Origin: Oxalobacteraceae bacterium
GTDB lineage: Bacteria > Pseudomonadota > Gammaproteobacteria > Burkholderiales > Burkholderiaceae_D
DNA length: 33,435 nucleotides
Assembly: GCA_013284265.1 (NCBI GenBank)
Contig: JABTBR010000064.1
Coordinates: 1 to 33,435 of the forward strand
Direction of reading: 5' to 3'
Shown: piece by piece, positions 24,560 through 32,044 of the stretch
Layout of the letters: the number at the start of each line of letters is the position of its first letter
How positions within the stretch are numbered: position 1 is the stretch's first letter
The notes under the pieces: model-generated
The model's input: only the letters and a program-made list of their open reading frames with translations
Databases searched by the model: none
Told to the model about the DNA's origin: nothing
Made by a program: the position numbers and the translations under genes

Positions 24560-25939
24560 TCACGGCAGCGCCTTGCGCCGCTCCAGAAATTGCGTCACCA
24601 GTTGCGCGCTACGCTTGGGCGTGCGCTGCTGGGTGGCATAGTCCACGTGCACGATGCCGAAGCGGCGCTCGTAGCCGAAGGCCCATTCAAAATTATCCAT
24701 CAGCGACCAGATGAAGTAGCCGCGCACGTCCACGCCCTGCTTGACCGCCGCGTCCACCGCCGCCAGATGGCGGTTCAGGAACGAGATGCGGGCACGGTCG
24801 TCGACCTGGCCATCGACCACCTTGTCGTCCGAGGCGGTGCCGTTCTCGGTGATATAGATCGGCGGCAGATTCGGATAGGTGCGGTGGAAGCCGACCAGCA
24901 AATCGCGCAAGCCGTCCGGATACACTTCCCAACCCATCTGGGTGCGCTCCACATCCAGCAGGTCCACTTCCCTGTAGCCATGCTTGCCGTCGCTGACCAC
25001 GTTGGTTCGGAAGTAGTAATTAATCCCGAGGAAATCGAGCGGCACGCCAATGATCTCCATATCGCCCTTGAGCACCAGCGGCTCGGTGCCCGGCCACAGT
25101 TCGAACAGCGCCAGCGGGTATTCCTTCTTCAGCAGCGGATCGAGTACCCAGTTGTTATGCTGGACCTCGAACAGCTGGGCCGCACGCTGGTCGTTGACAC
25201 CCTTGCCGTTGGTGGTACCGCGTCCGACATTGGCGACGATGCCGACCTGGGCCTGTGGATCATTGGCGCGCAACGCCTGCACCGCCAGCCCGTGACCCAG
25301 CAACAGATGGTGCATGGCCTGGGTCGCATAGACCGGGTCCGACTTGCCCGGCGCATGGTGGCCGCTGCCGTAGCCGTGCGCGGCCGAGCACCAGGGCTCG
25401 TTCAAGGTGGCCCAGGCGTCGACCAGGCCGCTCAGCTCGCGGCTCATCAGATCGGCGTATTCGGCGAAGCGGTAAGCGGTGTCGCGGTTGACCCAGCCGC
25501 CATGATCTTCCAGATGCTGGGGCAGATCCCAATGATACAACGTAACAAAAGTACGGATACCCTTCTGTTTCAGGCGCTGCAGCAGATTGCGGTAAAAGGC
25601 GATGCCCTTGGCATTCGGCTTGCCGGCCTGGTCCATCACGCGCGGCCAGGCGATCGACAGGCGGTAGCCTTCCATCTTCAGCGAGGACAGCAGATCGAGG
25701 TCGGCCTCCCAGCGGTGGTAATGGTCGCAGGCGATGGCGCCGGTGTCGCCGGCCAGCACCTTGCCGGGCGTGGCGCAGAAAGTGTCCCAGATCGAGGGCA
25801 GGCGGCCATCTTCATCGACGGCGCCTTCGATCTGGTAGGCCGCGGTGGCGGCGCCCAGCAGGAAATCCTTGCGCCACAGGACAGAGTCGGCGGGCGGGGA
25901 GAAAGTCTCTTCGAGAGAGGCAGGTGTAGCGTGAATCAC
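24560..25939 (-). CDS. GH1 family beta-glucosidase
   Basis: The protein has 459 residues, starting at a GTG (25939) with AAGGAG five bases upstream. It is a glycoside hydrolase family 1 enzyme with two-step retaining hydrolysis. LLGAATAAYQIEGA (28-41) is the N-terminal signature, the acid/base Glu181 is in TLNEPW, the nucleophile Glu365 is in YITENGTASDDKV, and substrate-binding residues appear in YHWDLPQHL (135 on) and WSLMDNFEWAFGYERRFG. No signal peptide is present, so it acts in the cytoplasm on imported cellobiose-like or aryl glucosides. It is the first gene of the operon with the ABC importer and follows an operator-controlled promoter. Confidence 0.96.
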   Translation of the reverse strand: MIHATPASLEETFSPPADSVLWRKDFLLGAATAAYQIEGAVDEDGRLPSIWDTFCATPGKVLAGDTGAIACDHYHRWEADLDLLSSLKMEGYRLSIAWPRVMDQAGKPNAKGIAFYRNLLQRLKQKGIRTFVTLYHWDLPQHLEDHGGWVNRDTAYRFAEYADLMSRELSGLVDAWATLNEPWCSAAHGYGSGHHAPGKSDPVYATQAMHHLLLGHGLAVQALRANDPQAQVGIVANVGRGTTNGKGVNDQRAAQLFEVQHNNWVLDPLLKKEYPLALFELWPGTEPLVLKGDMEIIGVPLDFLGINYYFRTNVVSDGKHGYREVDLLDVERTQMGWEVYPDGLRDLLVGFHRTYPNLPPIYITENGTASDDKVVDGQVDDRARISFLNRHLAAVDAAVKQGVDVRGYFIWSLMDNFEWAFGYERRFGIVHVDYATQQRTPKRSAQLVTQFLERRKALP

Positions 25940-25963
25940 AGAAACTCCTTCGCTTCGGCATGA

Positions 25964-25981
25964 TGTGGAAGCGCTTCCACA
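25964..25981. promoter_or_regulatory. Perfect 18-bp LacI-family operator
   Basis: TGTGGAAGCGCTTCCACA is a perfect palindrome with the central C-G step typical of LacI/GalR operators (core GGAAGCGCTTCC). It lies 9 bp downstream of the -10 element and covers the predicted start site of the beta-glucosidase operon, the classic position for repression. Confidence 0.9.
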
Positions 25982-25990
25982 AATGCAAGA

Positions 25991-26020
25991 ATACTATCAG
26001 CGTTGAAATTGCAGTGTCAA
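25991..26020 (-). promoter_or_regulatory. Promoter of the beta-glucosidase/ABC operon
   Basis: On the minus strand, TTGACA (26020-26015) is followed after 18 bp by TAGTAT (25996-25991). The predicted start near 25984 lies at the operator edge, and the leader to the GTG at 25939 is about 45 bases. Upstream is a run of ten G (26058-26067). Confidence 0.8.
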
Positions 26021-26103
26021 CGGAATTCTTTATTTTTGTAATTTGGCTACAGAATGTGGGGGGGGGGAGAATCAACGCTGGCGGGCCGCTGGCGTTAAAT
26101 CAA

Positions 26104-26166
26104 AACCCACGGCATAAATCTGGGGTCTGACCCGGCGGGTCAGACCCCGGCTCTTTGCCGTGGGTT
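26104..26166 (+). repeat. 63-bp nested inverted repeat, copy 3
   Basis: Fully paired outer arms AACCCACGGC and GCCGTGGGTT enclose inner stem GGGGTCTGACCC-GGC-GGGTCAGACCCC and right linker GGCTCTTT. It lies 66 bp beyond the phaR stop codon. On the minus strand it is followed by TTTTGATTT and could help end the phaR transcript. Confidence 0.9.
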
Positions 26167-26232
26167 CTAAGAGGGATGGCGGCACCTTCAGGTGCGCAAG
26201 ATACAGTTTCTGGACGTGTCGCCAGACGGGAC

Positions 26233-26805
26233 TTACTTTTTGTCAGTCGGGGGAACCACGGGCGGCACAAATGGGAAGGCGCCGAAGATGTTCGCGCTCT
26301 GGCTTTGCATCTGCTCCTGCATCTGCACGAACAAGGTCTTGCTCTGGTCGATGTAGTTGTTCATCATGCCCTGCATCATCGGACCCTGGACATTCATGAA
26401 CTGGGTCCACATTTCCGGGCTGAAGGGCTTACCTTCGAAGTTGCCGGTCGTGCCAGTCGTGCCCGTGAACTTGCGCTGGATATCGGTGAAGGCCTGGACG
26501 TTTTTCTCCAGGTAGGAACCCATCATGCCCTGCATCGCGTGGCCGTAGTAGCGGATGATCTGGGCCAGCACGGAGCTGGAGAACATCGGTGCGCCGCTGG
26601 CCTCTTCTTCCAGAATGATCTGGAGCAGGATGCTGCGGGTCAGGTCTTCGTTCGACTTGGCGTCGACGACGGTGAATTCTTCATTATCCAGTACCAATTG
26701 CTTCACGTCCGTCAGCGTGATGTAGGAACTGGTCTGGGTGTCATACAGACGGCGGTTCGGGTATTTTTTAATCAGTCGTTCTGCATTTTTTTTCGCACTA
26801 CTCAT
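26233..26805 (-). CDS. phaR: Polyhydroxyalkanoate synthesis repressor PhaR
   Basis: The protein has 190 residues from the ATG at 26805; a GTG directly upstream is possible. The N-terminal PHB/PHA accumulation regulator DNA-binding domain is clear: RLIKKYPNRRLYDTQTSSYI, TLTDVKQLVLDNEEFTVVDA, KSNEDLTRSILLQIILEEEA (about 11-70). The helical PHB-binding part follows, with YLEKNVQAFTDIQRKF, and the C-terminus is Pro-rich (FVPPVVPPTDKK). PhaR represses phasin genes and itself and is displaced by nascent PHB granules. It lies downstream of phaC on the same strand but behind its own promoter-like region. Confidence 0.95.
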   Translation of the reverse strand: MSSAKKNAERLIKKYPNRRLYDTQTSSYITLTDVKQLVLDNEEFTVVDAKSNEDLTRSILLQIILEEEASGAPMFSSSVLAQIIRYYGHAMQGMMGSYLEKNVQAFTDIQRKFTGTTGTTGNFEGKPFSPEMWTQFMNVQGPMMQGMMNNYIDQSKTLFVQMQEQMQSQSANIFGAFPFVPPVVPPTDKK

Positions 26806-26849
26806 CACAAGTCCACTTATTGCGCCGCAGCGCGTACTCTAACAATTCG

Positions 26850-26875
26850 AAAAAAAAGCGAACTTCGGTCCGCTT
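26850..26875 (-). terminator. Terminator-like hairpin in the phaR leader
   Basis: On the minus strand an 8-bp stem (AAGCGGAC with GTTCGCTT, one G-T wobble) closes a CGAA loop and runs straight into eight T residues. It is only 45 bp before the phaR start and downstream of the best -10. It may terminate phaC read-through or act as an attenuator for phaR. Confidence 0.7.
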
Positions 26876-26896
26876 TCGCACTAGCCTACTACACCT

Positions 26897-26927
26897 ATTA
26901 TAGAGTGGAAAAAGAGGTATATGCCAA
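26897..26927 (-). promoter_or_regulatory. Putative phaR promoter
   Basis: On the minus strand TTGGCA (26927-26922) and a perfect TATAAT (26902-26897) are separated by 19 bp, slightly longer than ideal. The predicted start near 26890 is upstream of the terminator-like hairpin. Confidence 0.5.
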
Positions 26928-26952
26928 TCCACTTATAACTTTTGGGTTTTTA

Positions 26953-26963
26953 TTGCAACGCAA
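26953..26963. promoter_or_regulatory. Possible PhaR binding site
   Basis: TTGC-AAC-GCAA is a palindrome matching TGC-N3-GCA, the type reported for Paracoccus PhaR (CTGC-N3-GCAG). It lies about 25 bp upstream of the -35 element of the phaR promoter, consistent with autoregulation. One site of this size can occur by chance. Confidence 0.4.
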
Positions 26964-27032
26964 CCAAATTTACAACATAACAAGAAACTGGCCGAATTGG
27001 GGTGACAAAAAAGGTGCCGGCGGCAGTCTTAA

Positions 27033-27095
27033 AACCCAGGGCGTAAATCTGGGGTACGACCCGTCGGGTCGTACCCCAGCTCTTTGTCATGGGTT
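27033..27095 (+). repeat. 63-bp nested inverted repeat, copy 4
   Basis: Outer arms are AACCCAGGGC and GTCATGGGTT (two mismatches), and the inner stem is GGGGTACGACCC-GTC-GGGTCGTACCCC, as in copy 2. It lies 14 bp after the phaC stop codon. GCCGGCGG is present to its left (about 27016). Confidence 0.88.
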
Positions 27096-27109
27096 TAAAA
27101 GGCCAGGCC

Positions 27110-28849
27110 TCAGGCGCGCACAGTTACATAACGGCCCGGCGCGGGCTCGATCGGCTGGTATTTCTTGTTGCCAAACCCGGCTGGCGGCGCCACATCCTTG
27201 CCGCCATGCACGGCCAGGAAGGCCGCCCACTGGCCCCACCAGCTCCCCTTGTGCTCGGTCGCCCCATCCAGCCAGGCTTGCGCGTCCAGCGGCTTGGCGC
27301 CCTTCTTCGGCTTGGCCACGGGATCGTTCACCCAGTAGCTGCGCTTGCCTTTGGACGCCGGGTTGATGACCCCGGCGATATGCCCGGAGGCGCCCATGAT
27401 GAAACGGTTGGCCTTGGGATTGCCCTGATTCAGGATTGCCATCGAGCCATAGGCCGAATGCCAGGGCACGATATGGTCCTCGCGCGAGGCGTAGACAAAG
27501 GCCGGCGCATCAATGCTGGACAGGTCGATCTTCTCGCCCGCCACCGTCAGCGCACCCGGCACCTTCAGCTTGTTTTCCAGATAGGTATTGCGCAGATACC
27601 AGCAGTACATCGGCCCCGGCAGATTGGTGCTGTCGGCGTTCCAGTACAGCAGGTCGAAAGGCACAGGCTCATTGCCTTTCAGGTAGTTCGACTGCACATA
27701 ATTCCACACCAGGTCGGTCGGACGCAGGCTGGAGAAGGTCGTGGCCAGATCGCGCCCCTTCATCAGACCGCCCTCGGCCAGGCTCTTTTCCTTCATCGCC
27801 ACCTGCTGCTCGTCGACAAACACGTCGAGCACGCCGGTGTCGCTAAAGTCCAGGAAGGTGGTCAGCAAGGTCAGGCTGGCGGCCGGATTCTGGCCGCGCG
27901 CGGCCAGCACGGCCAGCGCGGTCGAGACCAGGGTGCCGCCGACGCAGAAGCCCAGCAGATTCAATTTATCCTGGCCGGAGATGTCGCGCGTGACCTCGAT
28001 CGCCTTGACCACGCCCTGCTCGATGTAATCGTCCCAGCTGGTCTTTTCCAGCGACTGGTCCGGATTGCTCCAGGAAACCAGGAACACGGTATTGCCCTGC
28101 TCCACCGCATAGCGCACCAGCGAGTTTTCCGGCTGCAGGTCGAGAATATAGAATTTATTGATGCAAGGCGGCACCATCAGCAGCGGGCGCTGATGCACCT
28201 GCTCCGTGGCCGGCTTGTACTGGATCAGCTGGAACAGCGGGTTTTCATACACCACCTGGCCCGGCGTGGTGCCAAGGTTGCGGCCCACTTCAAAAGCCGA
28301 CTCGTCCGACAGCGAAATATAACCCTTGTTCATATCGGCCAGCATGTTCGCCAGGCCACGGGTCAGGCTTTCGCCCTTGGTTTCGATCAGTTTTTTCTGC
28401 ACTTCCGGATTGGTGGCCAGGAAATTGGCGGGCGACATCGCCTCGACGATCTGCTGCACCGCGAACTGCAATTGCTGCTTTTTATGCGGAGTAGAATCGA
28501 CCGCATCGGCCATGGCTGTCAGGAATTTGGCGTTGAGCAGGTATGATGCCGCATTGAAAGCGGTCATCGGATTGTCCTGCCAGGCTGGCGAGGAGAAACG
28601 GCGGTCGGCCACGGGTGGCGCTTTTCCGGCAATAAAATCTTGCCACAAGGCGCCAAAGCTCTCCATGTAATCGGTCTTGAGGCGCTCGACGGCTTCCGGC
28701 AAGATCGCAGCGCCTACATCCTTGAGCATGGTGGCGACCGGTGTGGCTTCCGCCTCCGGCACCATCTTGAACCACGATTGCCACTGGCTTGGGTCGCTGA
28801 TCTGCGACATCCATGCGTTGGCAATGACTTGAGGATCTGGCACATTCAT
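27110..28849 (-). CDS. phaC: Class I poly(3-hydroxyalkanoate) synthase PhaC
   Basis: PhaC polymerises 3-hydroxyacyl-CoA into PHB at the granule surface. The protein has 579 residues, the class I size. The lipase-like box is GFCVGG with nucleophile Cys302, the acid is Asp458 in ASREDHIVPW, and the general base is His490 in MGASGHIAGVINP. RPLLMVPPCINKFYILDLQP, GNTVFLVSWSNPD and GPMYCWYLRNTYLENKL are standard family signatures. The start at 28849 has AGGGA upstream. It is divergent from a small membrane protein gene, with a 48-bp gap that must hold both promoters. No phaA, phaB or phasin gene lies in the window. Confidence 0.97.
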   Translation of the reverse strand: MNVPDPQVIANAWMSQISDPSQWQSWFKMVPEAEATPVATMLKDVGAAILPEAVERLKTDYMESFGALWQDFIAGKAPPVADRRFSSPAWQDNPMTAFNAASYLLNAKFLTAMADAVDSTPHKKQQLQFAVQQIVEAMSPANFLATNPEVQKKLIETKGESLTRGLANMLADMNKGYISLSDESAFEVGRNLGTTPGQVVYENPLFQLIQYKPATEQVHQRPLLMVPPCINKFYILDLQPENSLVRYAVEQGNTVFLVSWSNPDQSLEKTSWDDYIEQGVVKAIEVTRDISGQDKLNLLGFCVGGTLVSTALAVLAARGQNPAASLTLLTTFLDFSDTGVLDVFVDEQQVAMKEKSLAEGGLMKGRDLATTFSSLRPTDLVWNYVQSNYLKGNEPVPFDLLYWNADSTNLPGPMYCWYLRNTYLENKLKVPGALTVAGEKIDLSSIDAPAFVYASREDHIVPWHSAYGSMAILNQGNPKANRFIMGASGHIAGVINPASKGKRSYWVNDPVAKPKKGAKPLDAQAWLDGATEHKGSWWGQWAAFLAVHGGKDVAPPAGFGNKKYQPIEPAPGRYVTVRA

Positions 28850-28897
28850 GTTTGATTCCCTAAAAATAGTTGTATATCTTTATTACCAAGGCTGCAT

Positions 28898-29149
28898 ATG
28901 CTGATTGTCGCTGTCGCGTGGATCTATGTGGTGGGCCTGATGGCCCTCACCGAACCCACTGTCGTCGCTGGACTGATGACGTTGTTACTGTATTGCGTGT
29001 TACCTCTAGGAATACTTTTCTATTTGACGGGCTCGCGCGGACGCAAAACCCGCCGTGACGCGGCCGACCGCGCCGCTCACCAGGCCCGTCAGGCGGCCCA
29101 GACGGGCCAAGCCGCCGGACAAAGCAGCGCCGGCGGCCCGGAAGAATAA
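28898..29149 (+). CDS. Small membrane protein divergent from phaC
   Basis: The protein has 83 residues from the ATG at 28898, behind AAGG. Two hydrophobic spans (MLIVAVAWIYVVGLMALTE and VVAGLMTLLLYCVLPLGILF) are followed by a basic and Ala/Gln-rich tail (RGRKTRRDAADRAAHQARQA). No enzymatic motif is present. From memory, similar short proteins lie next to phaC in related beta-proteobacteria, which would suggest a conserved link to granule formation, but this needs checking. The shared 48-bp divergent region means its expression may follow that of phaC. Confidence 0.75.
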   Translation: MLIVAVAWIYVVGLMALTEPTVVAGLMTLLLYCVLPLGILFYLTGSRGRKTRRDAADRAAHQARQAAQTGQAAGQSSAGGPEE

Positions 29150-29166
29150 ACTACAACATTGCTATC

Positions 29167-29958
29167 TTATTTGATCCAGATCAAGCTTGCTTGGCGTCCG
29201 GTGATTCCGTCGCGCCGATAGGAATAGAAACGGGCCGAATTGGACACCGTGCAGAACTCGCCGCCGGACACGCGCGCCACACCGGCACGGTGAAGCACAC
29301 TTCGGGCCAGCGCATAGATGTCGGCCCGGAATTTGCCCGGCCGTTCGGCGATGGGAGTGAACGCGGCCACGACGGCGCGCTGTGCGAAGGCGTCGGTGGC
29401 ACCCAGCAGGAAGACATTCTTGACGTCCTCGCCCACCTCGAACTGGTAAGGGCCGATGGCCGCGCCCAGCCAGGCCATGATCTCGCCGGCCCCGGCCGCG
29501 CGCATCGATTCCACGGTATTTTCCAGCACGCCGCTGGCCAGCCCGCGCCAGCCCGCATGGGCGGCGGCCACGACCTTGCCTTCGACATCGCAGAACAGCA
29601 CCGGCAGACAGTCGGCCGTGAGCACGGCGCAAACCGCCCCCTTGCCCACGCAGTAACTGGCGTCGGCGGAAGGCACATGGCCCGCTTCCAGCGCCGCCGC
29701 GTCGACCACGGCGGTACCGTGCACCTGGTTCAGCCAGGCTGGGTCCTCGGGTAGCAGGCCGCGCACAATGGCACGGTTGTGCTCGACCTTGGCCAGCTCG
29801 TCGCCCACGTGCACGCCCAGATTCAGGCCGCCACTGCCCTGGCCATCGTCATACTTGCCCGTGCTGACGCCACCGCGACGGGTGGTGGCCAGCACGCCCA
29901 CCGTGGGCGGCAGATCCGGCCAATGCGGAATCAGCCATTGCTGTTGCATTGTTGTCAT
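29167..29958 (-). CDS. pgeF: Peptidoglycan editing factor PgeF (YfiH, multicopper-oxidase-like fold)
   Basis: The protein has 263 residues. PgeF (YfiH) is thought to hydrolyse misplaced residues in peptidoglycan precursors, and family members are also annotated as laccase-domain or purine nucleoside enzymes. The metal and active-site residues are His80 in LNQVHGT, Cys117 in LTADCLPVLF, and His134 in AAAHAGWRGL. ATTRRGGVSTG and NLGVHVGDE are conserved N-terminal markers. Its ATG directly follows the rluD stop (TAA-ATG), so the genes are coupled; a second ATG nine bases downstream is possible. The ending RRDGITGRQASLIWIK is typical. Confidence 0.94.
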   Translation of the reverse strand: MTTMQQQWLIPHWPDLPPTVGVLATTRRGGVSTGKYDDGQGSGGLNLGVHVGDELAKVEHNRAIVRGLLPEDPAWLNQVHGTAVVDAAALEAGHVPSADASYCVGKGAVCAVLTADCLPVLFCDVEGKVVAAAHAGWRGLASGVLENTVESMRAAGAGEIMAWLGAAIGPYQFEVGEDVKNVFLLGATDAFAQRAVVAAFTPIAERPGKFRADIYALARSVLHRAGVARVSGGEFCTVSNSARFYSYRRDGITGRQASLIWIK

Positions 29959-31017
29959 TTATACCTGTTCCGGTTCTTCAATTCCCGCCTGCGCGATCAG
30001 CGCGGCAAAGTCGTCCGCCAGCGGCACCAGCCATTCGCAGTTCTCGCCGGTGGCCGGATGCACCAGGCCCAGACGGCGGGCCTGCAGCGCCTGGCGCGGG
30101 AAGACATTGGCCAGATGCTGCTTGCCGTACATCACATCACCGACCAGCGAGAAGCCGATCGACATCATGTGCACGCGGATCTGGTGGGTGCGGCCAGTTT
30201 CCAGGCGGCACTGCACCAGGCTGACGGGACGGCGTTCCAGGTCGCCGCTGGCCAGCAACTCATAGTGCGTGATGGCCGGCTTGGCCGAGAAATTGCTCGA
30301 CACCGCCATCTTGATGCGGTCCTTGGGATGGCGCCCCATCGACGCGTCGATGGTGCCGCTAGGACGCGGCGTGCCCCATACCAGGGCGAAATACTCGCGC
30401 TTGACGGTGCGCGCGGCCAGCTGGCGCACCAGATCGGTCTGGGCCGGCAGGGTCTTGCCCACCACCATCAGACCACTGGTGTCCTTGTCCAGGCGGTGCA
30501 CGATGCCGGCGCGCGGCACACCCGACAGCTGCGGGCAGTGGTGCAGCAGGCCGTTGAGCAAGGTGCCGGACCAGTTGCCGGCGCCCGGATGGACCACCAG
30601 GCCGGCCGGTTTATTGATGACGATCAGGTGCTCGTCCTCGTAGACGATATTTAATTCGATCGCTTCCGGTTTAAAAGCCTCGTCTTCCGGCGCCGGTTGC
30701 GGCAGAATGACGATCTTCTCGTCGCCGTACACGGTGTCTTTGTTACTGCGAGCAACTTTGCCGTCCACGGTGACAAAACCCTGGTCGATCCACATTTGCA
30801 GGCGTCCGCGCGAAAATTGCGGCACCAGTTTGGAGATGACTTTGTCAAGGCGCTGGCCGCAGGCCTCCGGGCTCAGTTCGAGCTCGATCGGCGCCAGGCC
30901 GTCGTCGTCGCCGTCGGCGAGCAGTTCCGCGTCGAGATCGTGGTCGTCGAGTTGGTCGGCCCCGAGTTCGTGGTCGGAGGAAGAATCAGCCAAATTCGGC
31001 TTTGGATTTAATATCAC
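29959..31017 (-). CDS. rluD: 23S rRNA pseudouridine synthase RluD
   Basis: RluD makes pseudouridines 1911, 1915 and 1917 in helix 69 of 23S rRNA. The protein has 352 residues from a GTG (31017). A long acidic tail (about 11-45, many Asp and Glu) precedes the S4 domain (QRLDKVISKLVPQFSRGRLQ, from about 56). The catalytic Asp177 lies in IVHRLDKDTSGLMVV. The VKREYFALVWG, RPVSLVQCRLETGRTHQIRV and ALQARRLGLVHP segments are standard. The acidic extension is commonly found in beta-proteobacterial RluD. It is divergent from bamD, and pgeF follows with no gap, a very common arrangement. Confidence 0.96.
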   Translation of the reverse strand: MILNPKPNLADSSSDHELGADQLDDHDLDAELLADGDDDGLAPIELELSPEACGQRLDKVISKLVPQFSRGRLQMWIDQGFVTVDGKVARSNKDTVYGDEKIVILPQPAPEDEAFKPEAIELNIVYEDEHLIVINKPAGLVVHPGAGNWSGTLLNGLLHHCPQLSGVPRAGIVHRLDKDTSGLMVVGKTLPAQTDLVRQLAARTVKREYFALVWGTPRPSGTIDASMGRHPKDRIKMAVSSNFSAKPAITHYELLASGDLERRPVSLVQCRLETGRTHQIRVHMMSIGFSLVGDVMYGKQHLANVFPRQALQARRLGLVHPATGENCEWLVPLADDFAALIAQAGIEEPEQV

Positions 31018-31032
31018 AGCATTCCCATCGGC

Positions 31033-31038
31033 TATAAT
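31033..31038 (+). promoter_or_regulatory. Putative -10 element for bamD
   Basis: A perfect TATAAT lies 46 bp upstream of the bamD start in the 66-bp divergent gap to rluD. The -35 is not convincing. Confidence 0.4.
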
Positions 31039-31083
31039 CAGCCTATTGTAAAACTTTGGTTAAACACCTTCTTGCAAAACAAC

Positions 31084-31884
31084 ATGCAAAAAAAAATATC
31101 GGTAGTCGCAGCAACTGTAGTTCTGCTTGGTTTGTCCGCTTGCGGCTTCTTGCCGGAAAAGGTCGATGAGACTAAAGGCTGGAGCGCTACGAAATTATAC
31201 TCGGAGGCGACCGAGGAATTAGAAGGTGCGCATTATGAACGCGCAATTCAGTTGTTTGAGAAGCTAGAATCGAGCTACCCATTCGGCACCTACGCCCAGC
31301 AGGCGCAGATGGAAATCGCCTACGCCTATTATAAATCCCAGGACCAGGCCCAGGCACTGGCAGCGGTCGAGCGCTTCATCAAGCTGCACCCGAATCACGC
31401 CAATGTCGACTATATGTACTACCTGCGCGGCCTGATCAACTTCAACGATCAGATCGGTTTCCTGAACTTTGTCTACGAACAGGACCCGACCGAGCGCGAT
31501 CCGAAGGCGACCCGCGAAGCCTTCGCCGCCTTCAAAGCCCTGGTGGATAAGTTCCCAGAGAGCAAGTATGCACCCGATTCGATCGATCGGATGAAGTATT
31601 TGATCAATGCGATGGCATCCTATGAAGTGCATGTGGCGCGCTACTACTTCCGCCGCGGCGCTTATCTGGCCTCGGTGAACCGCGCGATGGACGCCGTCAA
31701 GGATTACCGCGACTCGCCATCGATCGAAGAAGCCCTGTTCATCATGATACGCGGCTACGACAAGCTGGGCATGACCGAATTGCGCGACGATGCCTTGCGC
31801 GTGTTCAAGAAGAACTACCCGACCAGCAAGTTCCTCGACGAAGGTGTCAAGGCCGAGCGGCAGTGGTGGAAGTTCTGGAACTAA
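31084..31884 (+). CDS. bamD: Outer membrane assembly lipoprotein BamD
   Basis: BamD is the essential TPR lipoprotein of the BAM complex that inserts outer membrane proteins. The protein has 266 residues from the ATG at 31084; a TTG four codons earlier is less likely. The lipobox LSAC gives Cys20. Five TPR-like repeats follow, including ATKLYSEATEELEGAHYERA, YPFGTYAQQAQMEIAYAYYK, FIKLHPNHANVDYMYYLRGL, YAPDSIDRMKYLINAMASYE, then HVARYYFRRGAYLASVNRAM. The end is ERQWWKFWN, typical of beta-proteobacteria. The RNA ends at the terminator at 31893. The product matters for export of the porin encoded in this window. Confidence 0.97.
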   Translation: MQKKISVVAATVVLLGLSACGFLPEKVDETKGWSATKLYSEATEELEGAHYERAIQLFEKLESSYPFGTYAQQAQMEIAYAYYKSQDQAQALAAVERFIKLHPNHANVDYMYYLRGLINFNDQIGFLNFVYEQDPTERDPKATREAFAAFKALVDKFPESKYAPDSIDRMKYLINAMASYEVHVARYYFRRGAYLASVNRAMDAVKDYRDSPSIEEALFIMIRGYDKLGMTELRDDALRVFKKNYPTSKFLDEGVKAERQWWKFWN

Positions 31885-31892
31885 ACACATCA

Positions 31893-31917
31893 ACCGGGGC
31901 CGAGGTCCCGGTTTTTT
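31893..31917 (+). terminator. Intrinsic terminator of bamD
   Basis: ACCGGGGC (31893-31900) pairs with GGTCCCGGT (31904-31912) around a CGAG loop, with one G-T wobble, and runs into a T6 tract (31912-31917). It is 9 bp after the bamD stop. Confidence 0.9.
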
Positions 31918-31954
31918 GTTGGGATCTTTGTGAGCGAGCCGGCGGCTCGCCCGA

Positions 31955-32017
31955 AACCCAAGGCGCAAACCCGGGGTCAGACCCGACGGGTCTGACCCCA
32001 GCTCTTTGCCGTGGGTT
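31955..32017 (+). repeat. 63-bp nested inverted repeat, copy 5
   Basis: Outer arms AACCCAAGGC and GCCGTGGGTT enclose a third inner stem variant, GGGGTCAGACCC-GAC-GGGTCTGACCCC, again fully paired. It lies between the convergent bamD and yaaA genes. GCCGGCGG-type flanks are at about 31938 and 32026. Confidence 0.9.
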
Positions 32018-32044
32018 CTAACAAGGCCGACGGCACTTTGGCGT

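Noticed and set aside
24275..25963. 562-codon plus-strand frame opposite the beta-glucosidase
   Set aside because: Antisense to a GH1 enzyme with both catalytic glutamates; it also crosses the operator region.
26155..27366. 403-codon plus-strand frame across phaR and two repeat copies
   Set aside because: Its apparent length comes from joining the repeat, phaR antisense and phaC antisense; no coherent protein.
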